Shown here: positions 47,560 to 59,800 of the stretch, piece after piece
How the letters are laid out: the number at the start of each line of letters is the position of its first letter
Position numbering within the stretch: position 1 is the stretch's first letter
Assembly: GCF_003576645.1 (NCBI RefSeq)
Contig: NC_044930.1
Span: forward strand, 21,168,302-21,232,301
Length of the DNA: 64,000 nucleotides
Origin: Ipomoea triloba
Taxonomy: Eukaryota; Streptophyta; Magnoliopsida; Solanales; Convolvulaceae
Direction: 5' to 3'
Notes under the pieces: model-generated
The model's input: only the letters and a program-made list of their open reading frames with translations
Database searches by the model: none
Told to the model about the DNA's origin: nothing
Position numbers and translations under genes: made by a program

Positions 47560-48890
47560 TTCATATGTTAGAATAATAAACCTTATGGGATAATATAATG
47601 TATTTTATGTTTTAGAATAATATACTTTATGTGTAACATACTTTATGTGTTAAAATAATAAATTTTATGGGGTAAGATAATGCATTTTATGAGTTATAAT
47701 AATGTAATTTATGTGTTAGAAATTTAGAATAATGTATTTTATGAGTTAGAATAATGTACTTTATGTGTGTTAGAATAATTAGCATTCTGAAAAAGATATA
47801 TAATATATTTTATAAATTAGAATAATGTACTTTATGTTTCAAAATAATGTACTTTATGAGATAAAAATGTCTGTTACAACAGTGGAGAGGAAAATGTAGG
47901 TCGCGTGAGAAAAAAAGAAGTGCCTAAACTAACGGCCCCATCTCCTCTAATGAGGAAACGATGAAGTTTTTCGATCATGGTTTACACAACTGTATGGATC
48001 ATGATTTACGCAACAAGCCAACAATGATTGAGCTAACAAATACCGAAATTAAAAATGAACATATAAAAATGGACCAAGCCCAGTGAACATAGAACTACTT
48101 CTTTCAATAAAGACAAAAATTGCAGTGTAAATATTTGTTAAATGGGCATTGAAAGAAGAGCGTTAACACAAAACTAACATATCGGTCATATCCCCTTAAT
48201 TTTTCAATGTAGCCTATATAAACAAATCTTAGCGACTTAGCCCCGTGATACATCCCTGTTTTCAATTATAGGTGTGCAGCGAATTTTATTTTATTTTTGT
48301 TGGTGCATGCAGAGAATATTTTCTACATTAATTAGATGAGCTGTAAATAGATGTGTCAAATGAACAGGTTGGGGCCGGCCTAGTTGGGTCTGTCATCAGT
48401 TGTGATACAGTTGATCACATGGTCCGCAGATTACTGTGATAGTCGAATGAAATTGTAGTAGAATTAAAATGATACTTTAGTATTTCTATAATGAAATTAG
48501 TGCGTGGGAAAAATAAAACTTGTAAAAATAAAATTGTAATATAATTAAAATGATATTTTAGTATTATTATAATGAAACTAATATGCATGGAAAATGAAAC
48601 TAAAATCTAGAGCCATACAATAACATATATTGTCAAATGACCTGAAGTGCAATTAAAATTATATTTCAACATTACTATAATTAAACTAGTGTATGTTGAA
48701 AATGATACAAAAATATAGTAGAATTAAAATGACACTTTAGTATTGCTATAATGAAACTAGTGTGGAGGAAAAATGAAACTAAACAACATAGTAATATTGT
48801 CAAATGAACCTGAAGTGTAATTAAAATGATACATACTTAATAGTTTGTGATGCTACATAAACCATGGTCCATAGTATAATCTGCCGCCTG
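47560..48890. repeat. Two degenerate AT-rich tandem arrays
   Basis: 47570-47870: units around TTAGAATAATGTACTTTATG, ~20-30 bp, about a dozen copies. 48440-48840: five units of 80-120 bp around GAATTAAAATGATACTTTAGTA and ATAATGAAACTAGTGTG. Between them is plain AT-rich sequence. Confidence 0.7.
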
Positions 48891-49456
48891 CAATCGTTAT
48901 ACCCTGCACCACACCACGTACGTAAAACGACATCGTTTTGATGTTAGTGGACGCGGACGCGAATGACTCCAGGAAATTCATTATCTATAATACACATAAT
49001 TATTATCTAGAATACACAGAACGTTTGCCTAGAATACACAGAATGTTTGCCCAGAATACACAGAATATTGACACACAATACACATAACTCATCCTCTTAA
49101 CATTCGAATGCACAAACACATCACAACCTATGTTAATAACATCAATACACAGAATATTGACACAAAATACACAGAACTCATCCTCCTAAACATTCGAATG
49201 CACAAACACATCACAACATGTGTTACTAACATGAATACACATAACGGTTGCCTAGAATACACAGAACGGTTACCTAGAATACACAGAATGATTGCCTGGA
49301 ATACACAGAATATTAACATAAATACAGAGACCGGCCGAAATGGAAACGTGATTTCTAAAAAAAACCGACGATTAGTTTACAATGCTCAAAACGACGTCGT
49401 TTAGGTACGTGTGCACATTGCTATGTGTACCGTGGTGCACGGTATAATTTGCCGGT
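48891..49456. mobile_element. TIR element with 22-bp minisatellite core
   Basis: Left end TTATACCCTGCACCAC...ACGTAC..AAACGACATCGTTTT; the right end, inverted, gives TTATACCGTGCACCAC...ACGTAC..AAACGACGTCGTTTT, so about 60-bp terminal inverted repeats. The core 48980-49320 is a 22-bp array of AGAATACACAGAACGGTTGCCT variants. No transposase; a non-autonomous DNA element is the best reading. Boundaries are approximate. Confidence 0.6.
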
Positions 49457-50159
49457 TGTTATTGCTTGGTTGATAGGTTTTTAGAATACTATTATGATTT
49501 TGGAATACCCCATTAATTGGAAAACTCATACCCTAATAAAATAAGGGTTTCATTCCCCTTCCTCCTTTCTTCCCCAACTAGTAATAATCATTCTCATTCC
49601 ACTATACTACCAAACATGCAAAATACTTTCACCAAAACTCATTACCCTTACCAAGTATTTGATACCCATACCAATTCTGATTTCCATGTTTGGACCAAAC
49701 AAACCCCTAGTTATACTAAATTGAGATACATCGATATTAAAGTTCACATTCGTTGTGAATTTCTAACTTATCTTCATGCATGTAAATTCTATGTAATTGT
49801 AGGCTCATCAAAACAATGCTCAAAATTGTAAATAGAGAAAGAAAGAGAAGAACCACCATATGAACCCCATAACTCAAAATGACATTTTAATTGATAATTG
49901 TAAGTATATATATCTTCGATCAGGGACGTATCAGGAATTTGTTCCAGCGGGGGCGAAATATAATTAAAATAAAATAGATAGTTAAAAAAAAAAAGAAGAA
50001 ATACTTAAAGAACTATAATCATAAATATTGTTGGATATATGTGATAAATAAAACACATCAAAACTTTATAAAAATATTTATAAAAAAATATGAAACATAA
50101 TTAATTTGATAAATTAATTCAAATAGAAAATAAATTATAAATTACATATCTCATTATTA

Positions 50160-50200
<41 letters not shown>

Positions 50201-50349
50201 TTTTAAAAAAGTTTTATGAATTTATATATAATAAATCGTCAAAAGATATGTGTGTAGTAAAACGGAAAGTCAATGACTCCCCGAGTGAAGATGCAGTTTT
50301 GTGTTGAACGGATACTGCAGTTGTGTTGAACGAATGAACGACCTCTGTT
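49457..50349. other. Intergenic DNA and a displaced LTR fragment
   Basis: No gene. (TA)n at 50163-50199. A 54-bp segment at 50234-50287 is identical to 50382-50435 inside LTR E6 and is followed by AAGATGCAGTTTTGTG, the E6 LTR start. Confidence 0.6.
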
Positions 50350-50354
50350 CCGAG

Positions 50355-51699
50355 TGAAGATGCAGTTTTGTGTAGGGGTTGAATCGTCAAAAGATATGTG
50401 TGTAGTAAAACGGAAAGTCAATGACTCCCCGAGTGTCGGTCTCGAAGGAAGGACGTGGAGGTGTGTCAAGTGTTCGAGTGTTCACGTGATTGAGTCATGT
50501 AATAGATTTGAGCGTGGTGAATGACGAGTTGAGAGTGTAAGAGTTCATAAAGTTTGTGAGAGGAAAAAGGGGTAAAGTAAATAAGATTGAAATGTATGTA
50601 AAGAGGTAGGGATTGGATAGTGCTCATCTATGTTGCATCCTAGTGTGTCTAAGGTATTGGATAAACAAGACAAAGATGTTGGCTATTCAAGAGTGTGTGT
50701 TTTTAGTCCTTTTCCACCTTTGTGTACTAAGGCTTCTTGGACTTAGGAATGCCTTCAAGCATCCAAAGTTCTAAGAGACATTTTATCAAACACTTTAGTT
50801 ACACACTTTCCTACTATTCTTAAGAAGTCCATAGGATCTATGCTTGTTACAAAGCTTCAATCCTAACTCTAATGAAAGACATGAAAGAGTCAAGAGTTCA
50901 ATTTCTCATCTAGATTGGCCAAATCCAAACAAGATATCATCAAAACAACAATCAATAGACAAGAATAGATAACCCAACAATCCAAGCATTTAGATCCAAA
51001 AATAGATATAAGATCATCACACTAGCAACATATCTTCACACAATCCAAATCCCTAGATTAAACTAGCCACTCATAATAAGAAATTCAAGGCAATAGCTAA
51101 TTCAATACAAGAACAAAATAGTAAATAGATTAGAAATGTAATAGAGATCACCTAGAGTTGAAGTGATCCTTCAATCCAAGCTTGTTGTCTTCTACAATGA
51201 GAATTATCTAAACTACTCCTAGAAATTATCTAAAGTGAATCCCAAAATTGGGAAAGGAAAAACTAAAATTGGGAAAATAAGATTCCTAAAAATTGGGGAA
51301 AGAAGTTCCTCCTCTGAAAATCTATCAAGGGAGTTTAAATAATCTTCAAAAAGTAGCCCTAGGGAAAAGTTCGCGCATTGCAGTCTCCACGCCCCTTCAC
51401 ACGAGTGTGGCCATGCGTGGATGGCTACTGGATCGTGGCCACGCGCACCACCATGCGTGTGGAGGTCTTCTTGAGTCCTTCGGGGCTCCGGTCTTGCTTG
51501 GTTCGTTCCTTAAGCTCGGTTTTCGTTCCTATTGGCTCCCGGGACTCCTGTATTGACTCAATTTATGCTAAAAGTAACTTTACGTGCTGGTTAGTGAATT
51601 TAAAGCATATTTGATCATAATTTATCATGTAAGGATGCTAAGAACGTGGCAAAAAACCCTAATATGTACTCAAATTATGGGTATCTTGGAGGCTTATCA
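50355..51699 (-). repeat. E6: solo LTR (1,345 bp)
   Basis: TGAAGATGCAG...GGCTTATCA with CCGAG at 50350-50354 and 51700-51704. A diverged relative of the E3 LTR (shared GTGTCGGTCTCGAAGG and AGTCCTTTTCCACC). Minus reading: U3 palindromes about 51460-51390, TATTTAAAC at 51341-51333, leader donor CAACTCTAG|GTGATC near 51150. Confidence 0.85.
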
Positions 51700-51704
51700 C
51701 CGAG

Positions 51705-52330
51705 CAACTGCAATTTCCTTTCAACATAACTGCAGTATCTTTTCAATACAATTGCAGTATCCTTTCAACACAGCTGTAGTATCAGCCATGACCATGGTCC
51801 ACAATGTCCTTTCAACATAATTGTAGTATCAGCCATGATCATGGTCCACAATGCATTGTGGACCATGGTCAACCGTATAAATTGCGATCATTCACGCGAG
51901 TCATTGTGGGCAGAGTTTCTCCGGAAAACCTCCCTTCCAACAATTTTCTCTTACTTTTTTTTTTTTTTTGTCGTTTTCTCCCATCTCTTTCTCCTTGGTT
52001 GAAAATGCTCTAATAGTCAATATGTTCGAATAGAATAAATGTTTTACTTCGATAAGTCTTAAGAATAATAATAATTGATTGGAGAAGTTTTTTTCACAAA
52101 CTATATATTCTATTTTAATATTGATGGAAACTTCAATGTATGGTGATGTTTGGCCATATCCAAGGAATTCACCAAACACCATTTTGGTGTAAAACTTTGG
52201 TGCAATATTGCTCCAAGGAAGACACCAAATTTTACACTAAAATGGTGCAAGTGAATAGTGTTACACCAAATATGGTGACACACTCACACACTATTCATTT
52301 ACACCATTTTGGTGTGGAACTTTTTAAATT
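51705..52330. repeat. Inverted and tandem repeat DNA right of E6
   Basis: 51705-51790: ~22-bp units CTTTCAACAC(A/T)ACTGCAGTAT; the inverted form lies left of E6 (50292-50335), so E6 landed inside a foldback element. GACCATGGTCCACAATG palindromes follow at 51790-51875. 52140-52320 is another foldback rich in ACACCAAATTTGGTGT-like words. Confidence 0.55.
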
Positions 52331-53279
52331 TTTTTTGCTAATTGTTTTCTTTAAAAGTTTATATTATTAAAAGTAAATTATAAAGATTTAAAGATCTCAT
52401 TGAGACGTTTAAATCAAGATCAATATTGAGTATAAAATAATTAAAAATTAAAATACATAAAAACATTAAATCCATTTTAAAATATTATTATTTATATCAA
52501 AATTATATTTTTTATTACAATAATTAAAGTAATAAAAATCAATATCTCTCCCTACTTTTTTCAAAAAAAAAAATAAAAAATCTCTTCCTATGAAAATGTG
52601 TAATAAAGTTGTACATAAATGCACACAATCTACTTTAGAGTAATTTGTGCGCATCTCTATAATAGATTAGAGTTAATTCCATTTTTGGTCCTATATTTAT
52701 AGATGATAATTTACTTTTAATCTTTTTTTATTAAAACATCTTCATTTGGTTCTAGTATTATTGTGGCCTGACCATTTTTAGTCATACATCAACAAAATCG
52801 TTGTAATATTATTAAAATACAAAGACATTTCAATCTTTTTTATACAAAGTAGGTTGAACCGCTATATTTTTATGTTTAATTTTTTTTAAAACATCCATAA
52901 TTAAAGACCAACATGTCTTTGTATTTAACGATATTTAAACTGTTTTTCTAATAAAGGACGAAAAATGATCATTCTACAATAATACAAGAACTAAAAATGA
53001 ATGTTCTAATAAAAAGAGAATTAAAGTAGACTGACACCTATGAATTTAAGACAAAAAATAAAATTAACTCTAATAGATTATGTGTATTTATGTTGATTAT
53101 TACGTTCTCAAACATATACACATATAAATACAAAACAAAAACAAATGATAAAAGAAGAAGAAAAAGGGCAAGTTGGTCAATTTCCCATTAACTAAAGCGT
53201 ATATGTCTATTCCAATTTCCAATGGCCAATTATTAAAAGAGTAATACTACATATACTACCATTTTATACTCCATTTCTG
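52331..53279. other. AT-rich DNA, nothing recognised
   Basis: No gene or clear repeat beyond short A/T runs. Confidence 0.5.
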
Positions 53280-54240
53280 ACTCCAAACTTAGGTGTCATA
53301 TTCTGATTCATCTAAACGAGGCGCAATTCTTAAATGCATTTGTATGTGCCAATGCTCAATTCTTAAAAGTATTTGTATGTTCCCATGCCCAATTCTTAAA
53401 AGCATTTATGTGTTTCAATGCCCAATTCTTTCCTCCCACAATATACACTCAATGGCCAATTCTTACCAGCATTCGTGCGTATGGCCAAATTTTTTGAACT
53501 GAACAAAATTTATAGGCAAATTTTATTGTGTACCATATTTAACACACCATTGTGGAACATCGTCTAAAATTATACCCTTTTAGAAAAAAATAAAAAATAA
53601 AAAAAACCTGCTCCACGTAATTAGCTCTAGTTGTATAGTATATTCAGTTTCATTTTATATGCATTGTAGTTTTATTTCAACACAACCATACTTTCATTTT
53701 GTTTCAATTACAGTTTCATTTGACATATATAAACAATAATCTTATATTATTACAATGAGACATGTTATTAAATTTCATTTTGTACACACTATAGTCTTAT
53801 TATAACATTACTAAATTATAATTCTAATTCAACTACGATTTTATTGGACAATATACACTCAAATATATGAAACTATTATTCAGTTTCATTTTATATAGAC
53901 TGTAGTTTCATTACAACACAACTCCAGTATCATTTCGATATAACTACAGTTTCATTTGACAATATATACTCAATATGTGAGATATGTTATTCAATTTCTT
54001 TTTATACATACTATAGTTTCATTTCAGCAAAAACTAAAGTATCATTTATATTCAACTACACTTCTATTTGATAATATATACTCAATATGTGAGACATGCT
54101 ATTCAATTTTATTTTATACATACTACAGTTTCATTTCAACACAACTAAAGTGTTATTTTAATTCAATTATAGTTTCATTTGATAATTTAAACACAATATG
54201 CGATATAGTTTCATTTTAGAGACACTGTAGTTTCATTTTG
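53280..54240. repeat. Degenerate tandem arrays
   Basis: 53290-53480: ~35-bp units CCCAATTCTTAAAAGCATTTGTATGT. 53640-54240: ~22-bp words AGTTTCATTT(C)AACACAACT grouped in ~80-150-bp higher-order units. The 87-aa frame at 53956 is a by-product. Confidence 0.65.
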
Positions 54241-54443
54241 TTATGAACGCACAAAAAATACGAAATTTATTAAAATGTAATGGTTGTCGTTTCTTTACTT
54301 AAAGAAACAATGTCGTTTTCGAACCATGATCCACGGTATAACAATCGAAATTTATATCTACCCTATTGGCTAAACTACAAATACTCCTATTTTGAAAAGA
54401 GTATTTAGGCGGGAAGTTGGTTCTTTGCTTTTATGGAGAAACA

Positions 54444-54725
54444 TTATATATATATATATATTCAAATGTGGCCGCGCCCTTACGTGCGGCCGTGCGGCCG
54501 TGCGGTTTACACCACTCAATGTTAAGAAATGCACCACTCAATGTTACGAAATGCACCACTCAATAACATTGAGTGTTGTATTTCATATTTAAGAAATACA
54601 TCACTCAATGTATTGAGTGGTGTATTTCGTAACATTGACTGGTGCATTTCTTAACATTGAGCGGTGTAAATCGCACGGCCGCACGTAAGGGCGCAGCCTC
54701 ACCTGAACATGACCCTATATATATA
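54444..54725. mobile_element. Foldback element with 22-bp repeats in its arms
   Basis: Arms about 120 bp: GCGCCCTTACGTGCGGCCGT at 54475 and its complement near 54675; inside, both arms consist of AAATGCACCACTCAATGTTA units. Flanked by TATATATA on both sides, perhaps part of the target. Probably a MITE. Confidence 0.6.
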
Positions 54726-55299
54726 CATTATATCGTTTAAAAAATGTGCGGGTCAATGAGCTAGGCTGAGTTGTCTCGGTCCATGAATCATAAATTAAAA
54801 TCCGACCTTATCTATAATACTTGTTTTTTCTATACATTTTGTGCGAAGACTTGTGTCCAATATTTAAACCCAATTAGTAAATCATTTTGAAATAGATATA
54901 ATGCATTTTTTTTTTGAGTTGTCCAAGTTTCATACATATAGGAGTAAAATTTTTGTTGGGTATGTATTTGAAATTGACATAAGAAATTCAAATTCATTGT
55001 GATGAATATATATTTGACTGTAATTTTAAGGGTACTCAACGTTGTATTACAACTTTTTTGTCTTTGAAAATGAATAATTTTTTTTTAAATGTAGTTTTCT
55101 TCTAATAATTAGAGATATATCTCTTATTATAAATTCATATTCATATATGGATATACATAATACTTGATTTCAACTATCTCAATTCAACAACTTTCGCAGA
55201 TTGATATCCGAAAATGTTGTCTCAATTCAACTGCAAATGCATTATGTTGCTGCTCATTTATAATATTAATATTTTTTCAAAATAATAGTGTATATATAC

Positions 55300-55359
<60 letters not shown>

Positions 55360-56139
55360 GTAGAATTCATATTAATATTATTGAAGTAAGAATTATAGAA
55401 ATGATAAATTATTACAAATATAACTATGGTAATATTTAATTAATTAAAATCTAAATGAATTCAAACTTACCATTGAAGAAGGTAAGAAACAATATTGTGT
55501 ATGCATGTGTATGGTAATTATAAAGTGAAAAGATAACAGAAGTTATGACAGTATGGATATTTTTGTCCAAAAAATTATGTAGTACAACTTTTATAACATA
55601 AGGTACAACAAAAATTAACAGAAAAAACGGACATAAACCAAAGGTTATAACCTGGATTGAAACTTATTATGTTTTTAGATAAATAAGTTAGCTCTTGTCC
55701 GTCCATTGTAGCAAATGGACTAACCTGGCCCGGACCAAACGGATCAACTTGGATTGAACTTCGAGGGCAAATTATTGTGCGGACCATGGTCCAAACAGTG
55801 TTGTGTATGGTAGACCATAACAAAAATACAATTTTAATATATTTAAAGTACATTATTCGTGTACGGGATGTCCGTACAAAATAATGTACTTTCAGTACTC
55901 AAATAGTATATTTTTCCTTAAATATAATGTAGGTATATTTTTAACATAATAAAAGTACATTATTTGTATATTAAATGTATATTATTTAATAATACGGTAC
56001 TGTGTGAAGTGTGAACCATGGTCCATAATGATTGAACTTAGAGCTAAGTCGTCTGTTCCACAAATCTAATCTTGATAAGATATACTTATATGTGTTTAGT
56101 TAGACTGTATATAAAGGTTAAAAAGTCCATTATGCCACC
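54726..56139. other. Intergenic DNA, nothing recognised
   Basis: AT-rich; a long (TA)n at 55312-55357. GGACCATGGTCC palindromes near 55783 and 56012. No supported ORF. Confidence 0.55.
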
Positions 56140-56285
56140 ATATGCGAAACAACAAACTGAAGAGTTATGGCTTTTGTTGGTAGTGACATCTCTAGCAGAA
56201 GTAGTGGAAACAAACTTCCGACATTATCAAAGGATTCAAGGTTCTCTGTCGCCAAAAGTGGAATCGGCGCTTTTTTTAATATAAA
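56140..56285 (+). pseudogene. Relic of an NLR N-terminus
   Basis: ATGGCTTTTGTTGGTAGTGACATCTCT at 56167-56193 corresponds to the start of the intact gene at 56856, with one extra base that shifts the frame. Across the shift it reads VVTSLAEVVETNFRHYQR, like the first residues of Rx-type coiled coils; the 5' leader (AACTGAAGAGTTATGG) also resembles that of the intact gene. Nothing of the NB-ARC follows. Confidence 0.65.
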
Positions 56286-56855
56286 AAATTAATTAAATTA
56301 CGGTGTTTTAATTAGGGCTTATATATATCAGAGGTTTTTTTTTTTTTTTTTTTTCGAGAGTTCAGAGGTTATTTTTATTTTTATTTTTTATTTTTCAAAA
56401 TTTTAACTTACTATCCTGACTTAGTTGTACTTATCTTAAGGGGTAGTTCAAGTAACAGATGAATTCTCTTTGTGGGAAGAATTTCCGGAGAACTCAGGCC
56501 CCATGCTAGTGGAGCCGCGAATGCAGTTAAACGGAACGACAAAGACCCGGTGAATTTATGAACAAAATCTTAAGCCTATAGAATCCTTTTTTACAAATTA
56601 TTCTGTGCATCCGGATTCAAAATACATAATTTATATATTTAATGTTCACAATTTACATACTGAATGTTCATAATCAAATTGTGAGCATTCAGTATGTAAA
56701 TAGACACGAGTCCACCTTTAGCCCAGGGTATAACTATTGATCCCTTTTTAGAGTCATTGTAGTGATAAATAGACCAGTTAGATCTAGTCTTGTGCGTACT
56801 AGAGATCCAACTGAGCTTTTCTTGCAGTAACAACAGAGCAATCAACTAAACAGTT
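56286..56855 (+). other. Upstream region of the NLR-PP2 gene
   Basis: No ORF of note. A 16-bp perfect inverted repeat, ATTTACATACTGAATG (56651-56666) and its complement (56686-56701), with a 19-nt loop lies about 155 bp before the ATG. A T19 run sits near 56338. No confident TATA box. Confidence 0.5.
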
Positions 56856-59800
56856 ATGGCTTTTCTAGCAGTAACATCTCTGATGAGAACTGTAGAGCTC
56901 CAGTTCCTACATCCCCAACCACGTATTATTCTTACAAACAAAGAGCAGATTAAGTCTCTTCATGAAAAACTTGGGCATTTGCTAGTTTTTCTTGAGGAAT
57001 GCGAGAAGATAGGCAATAACCGCGCTGAGATGAAAGAGCTGACAGAAAAAATTAGAAAAGTGAGTGTGAAGGCTGAAGATGACATTGAAGCAGAGCTTTT
57101 GAATGTTCATCATTATCAGAAGCTGGATCAAGCTTTGCAGCGTGTTGTTGAGGACATTGAAGAGCTGATGCAGACTACAAGGAACACTAACCACCACCTT
57201 GTCAACAATCTCACAGTTGGAGCTCCCTCTCAACCTACCTCAAATGTGGAGGATAATGCAATGGTAGGACACTCAGAAGAACTGGATGAGGTGAAGTCTC
57301 AGCTCTTTCGTGACTCGCTTAAACAACGCCAAGTAATGGCCATGGTTGGCATGGGTGGCATCGGCAAGACAACTTTTGCTAAAAGAATTTATAATGACCC
57401 TCTAGTCACATCTCGTTTCAAGTTTCGTGCTTGGACAACCTTGTCCCAAGAGCATAACAAACTACAAGCTCTTACTGACCTCATTCGTTGCATCTTGCCA
57501 ATGAGCAACAAGAAAATAGGAGGTGATCCAGAAGACCTACTGCGCAAAAGTTTATTGGGCCAGAGGTACCTTATTGTTGTGGATGACATATGGAGTACAA
57601 AAGCTTGGGACGATATCCAGAGATGCTTTCCAGATGACAATAATGGTAGCCGAATATTGTTGACTACTCGGGTTAGAGAGATAGCCCAGTATGCTGATTC
57701 TGGTGAGTATTCTTATAACTTGCGTTTCTTAAATCTATATGAAGGTTGGGATTTGTTTTATCAGAAGCTTTTGGATAAGGACTTTCTGAACAATGAATTT
57801 GAGACAATTGGGAAAAACATTGTTCAGAAATGTCATGGTTTACCGATTACAATTGTGGTGGCAGCAGGGCTTCTATCTACTATCAATAAGTCAGTAGATG
57901 AATGGAAAAAAATTGAAGCTACAATAAATTCACTCCAGACTTTAGACCATGATGAACAATTTTCAAGAATACTTGAATTGAGTTATAACAACATGCCTAG
58001 CCACTTGAAGGGTTGCTTTTTGTATTTGGGAATTTATCATGAAGATTGTGATATTCCAGTTAAAAAGCTTATTAGGTTGTGGATTGCTGAGGGATTTGTA
58101 GAGACAATGAGTAATAGGAGGCCATCAGAAGAAGTAGGTGGAAATTATTTGCAAGATCTTATTGACAGATGTCTAGTTATGGTTCATGGGAGAAGCTCTG
58201 GTCATAAAATCAAGACTTGTAGGATGCATGATCTCTTACGTGAGTTGTGTGTGACCAAGGCTAAAAAAGAGAACCTTTTGTACCTTGAAACTACGGGTAG
58301 TTGCCATGGTTTTGATCACTTTGTTCGATTAGGTGATAAGCCTTGGTTAAGTCTTAAAGTAGTAAAACCACATTTTCATTTGGCCATTGCTTCCAGGAAA
58401 TGTCGTACCATTGTATGTTTTAATATGGTTGGAAACTGTGATTATGAATGGTATTTGCTTGCCAACTCTTTTAAGAAGTTAAGAGTGTTAGACTTGAGCA
58501 AGATTAACTTCAGTTTAGGTATGCCTCCAGATATTACACAACTTGTTTTCCTAAGGTACCTAGAAATAGCCTCAAGTAAGGTTCTAAACTGTATACCTTT
58601 GTGGAAGAATTGGAATCTACAGGCACTAGTTGTGACAGAAGATGACAATGGTGCCCGCAGGCTGCCTCCTGGAATTTGGGACTTGCCACAACTAAGGCAT
58701 CTTGAAATCAACCATCAAGTTCCTATTGATGATCTTCCAAAAATGGTTCAAGAAAATTTGCAGACACTCTATTGGCTCTCTACCTTACAGTGTACAAAGG
58801 AAGTGTTTATGAGAATTCCTAATGTTAAAGATTTGGGAATAATTGCAAGATGCCAAGTGTCATCGTCACATGGTTTAAATGACGACCTGTGGTGTTTAAA
58901 TCATCTTGAGAAGCTAAGAGTTCGGGGCTCTTACCACCCTTTACACTTGCCTTCTCAGGGTGATATTTTCCCACAAAACCTTAAGGAGTTGACATTTGAG
59001 AGAACCCTTATACCATGGGAAGCTATGACTATTATTAGCTTGCTACCCAATCTGGAGATTCTTAAGCTCAAAAACTTTGCCTGTGTGGGACAAGAGTGGC
59101 AACTAATTGAAGAAGGCAGCTTCCCTCAGTTAAAGGTTTTGCTCATTTCTCTCACAAATTTGAAGGAGTGGAAGGCATACGTGGAGTCTCCTTTTCCCAA
59201 ACTTGAGCACTTACTCTTAAGAAATTGCTTCGAGTTGAAAGAGATGCCAGAGTGGATGGAAGATATCATCACACTCCAGTTAATTAAGTTGGAGTATTGT
59301 TATTCTTCCCTCGTTACTTCCGCTATGACGGTTAAAGAAGATCAGCTTGACAATTACGGGAATGACAAGTTAGATGTTCTTGACTTCCATACTCGACCAG
59401 GTATATATGTCTCTTAAATAATTCTTTTCCATCTTTCTTTTGTCTACTAATCTATAATTTTAATTAATATTTCATTTTTAATAAAATACTAGACGAGGAC
59501 CATGTTGGAGTAGAAGAAGAATGTTCTAATGAGCAAATCTCTGGAGAAGAATGTGCTCCCAATAGTTTAAGAGTAAGTTATCTCATATTTAATTATATTG
59601 TGTGTACTTTATGAGTTTATATCATTTTTTATATATCAAATATAGTGGCATGGTCACACTTGTGTTAGACTGTTTCATGAATCCTTATTCGTAAGACGGG
59701 TTAGGTTGGGTAGGATTAACATGCAAATGTCATACTTATTTACGCAAATATCATACTTATATGTTCGAATGTAATACTAATCAGGAATAAAGTCCTTGTT

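Noticed and set aside
49020..49310. CRISPR-like array of 22-bp repeats
   Set aside because: Contiguous tandem units without spacers, in plant DNA between terminal inverted repeats.
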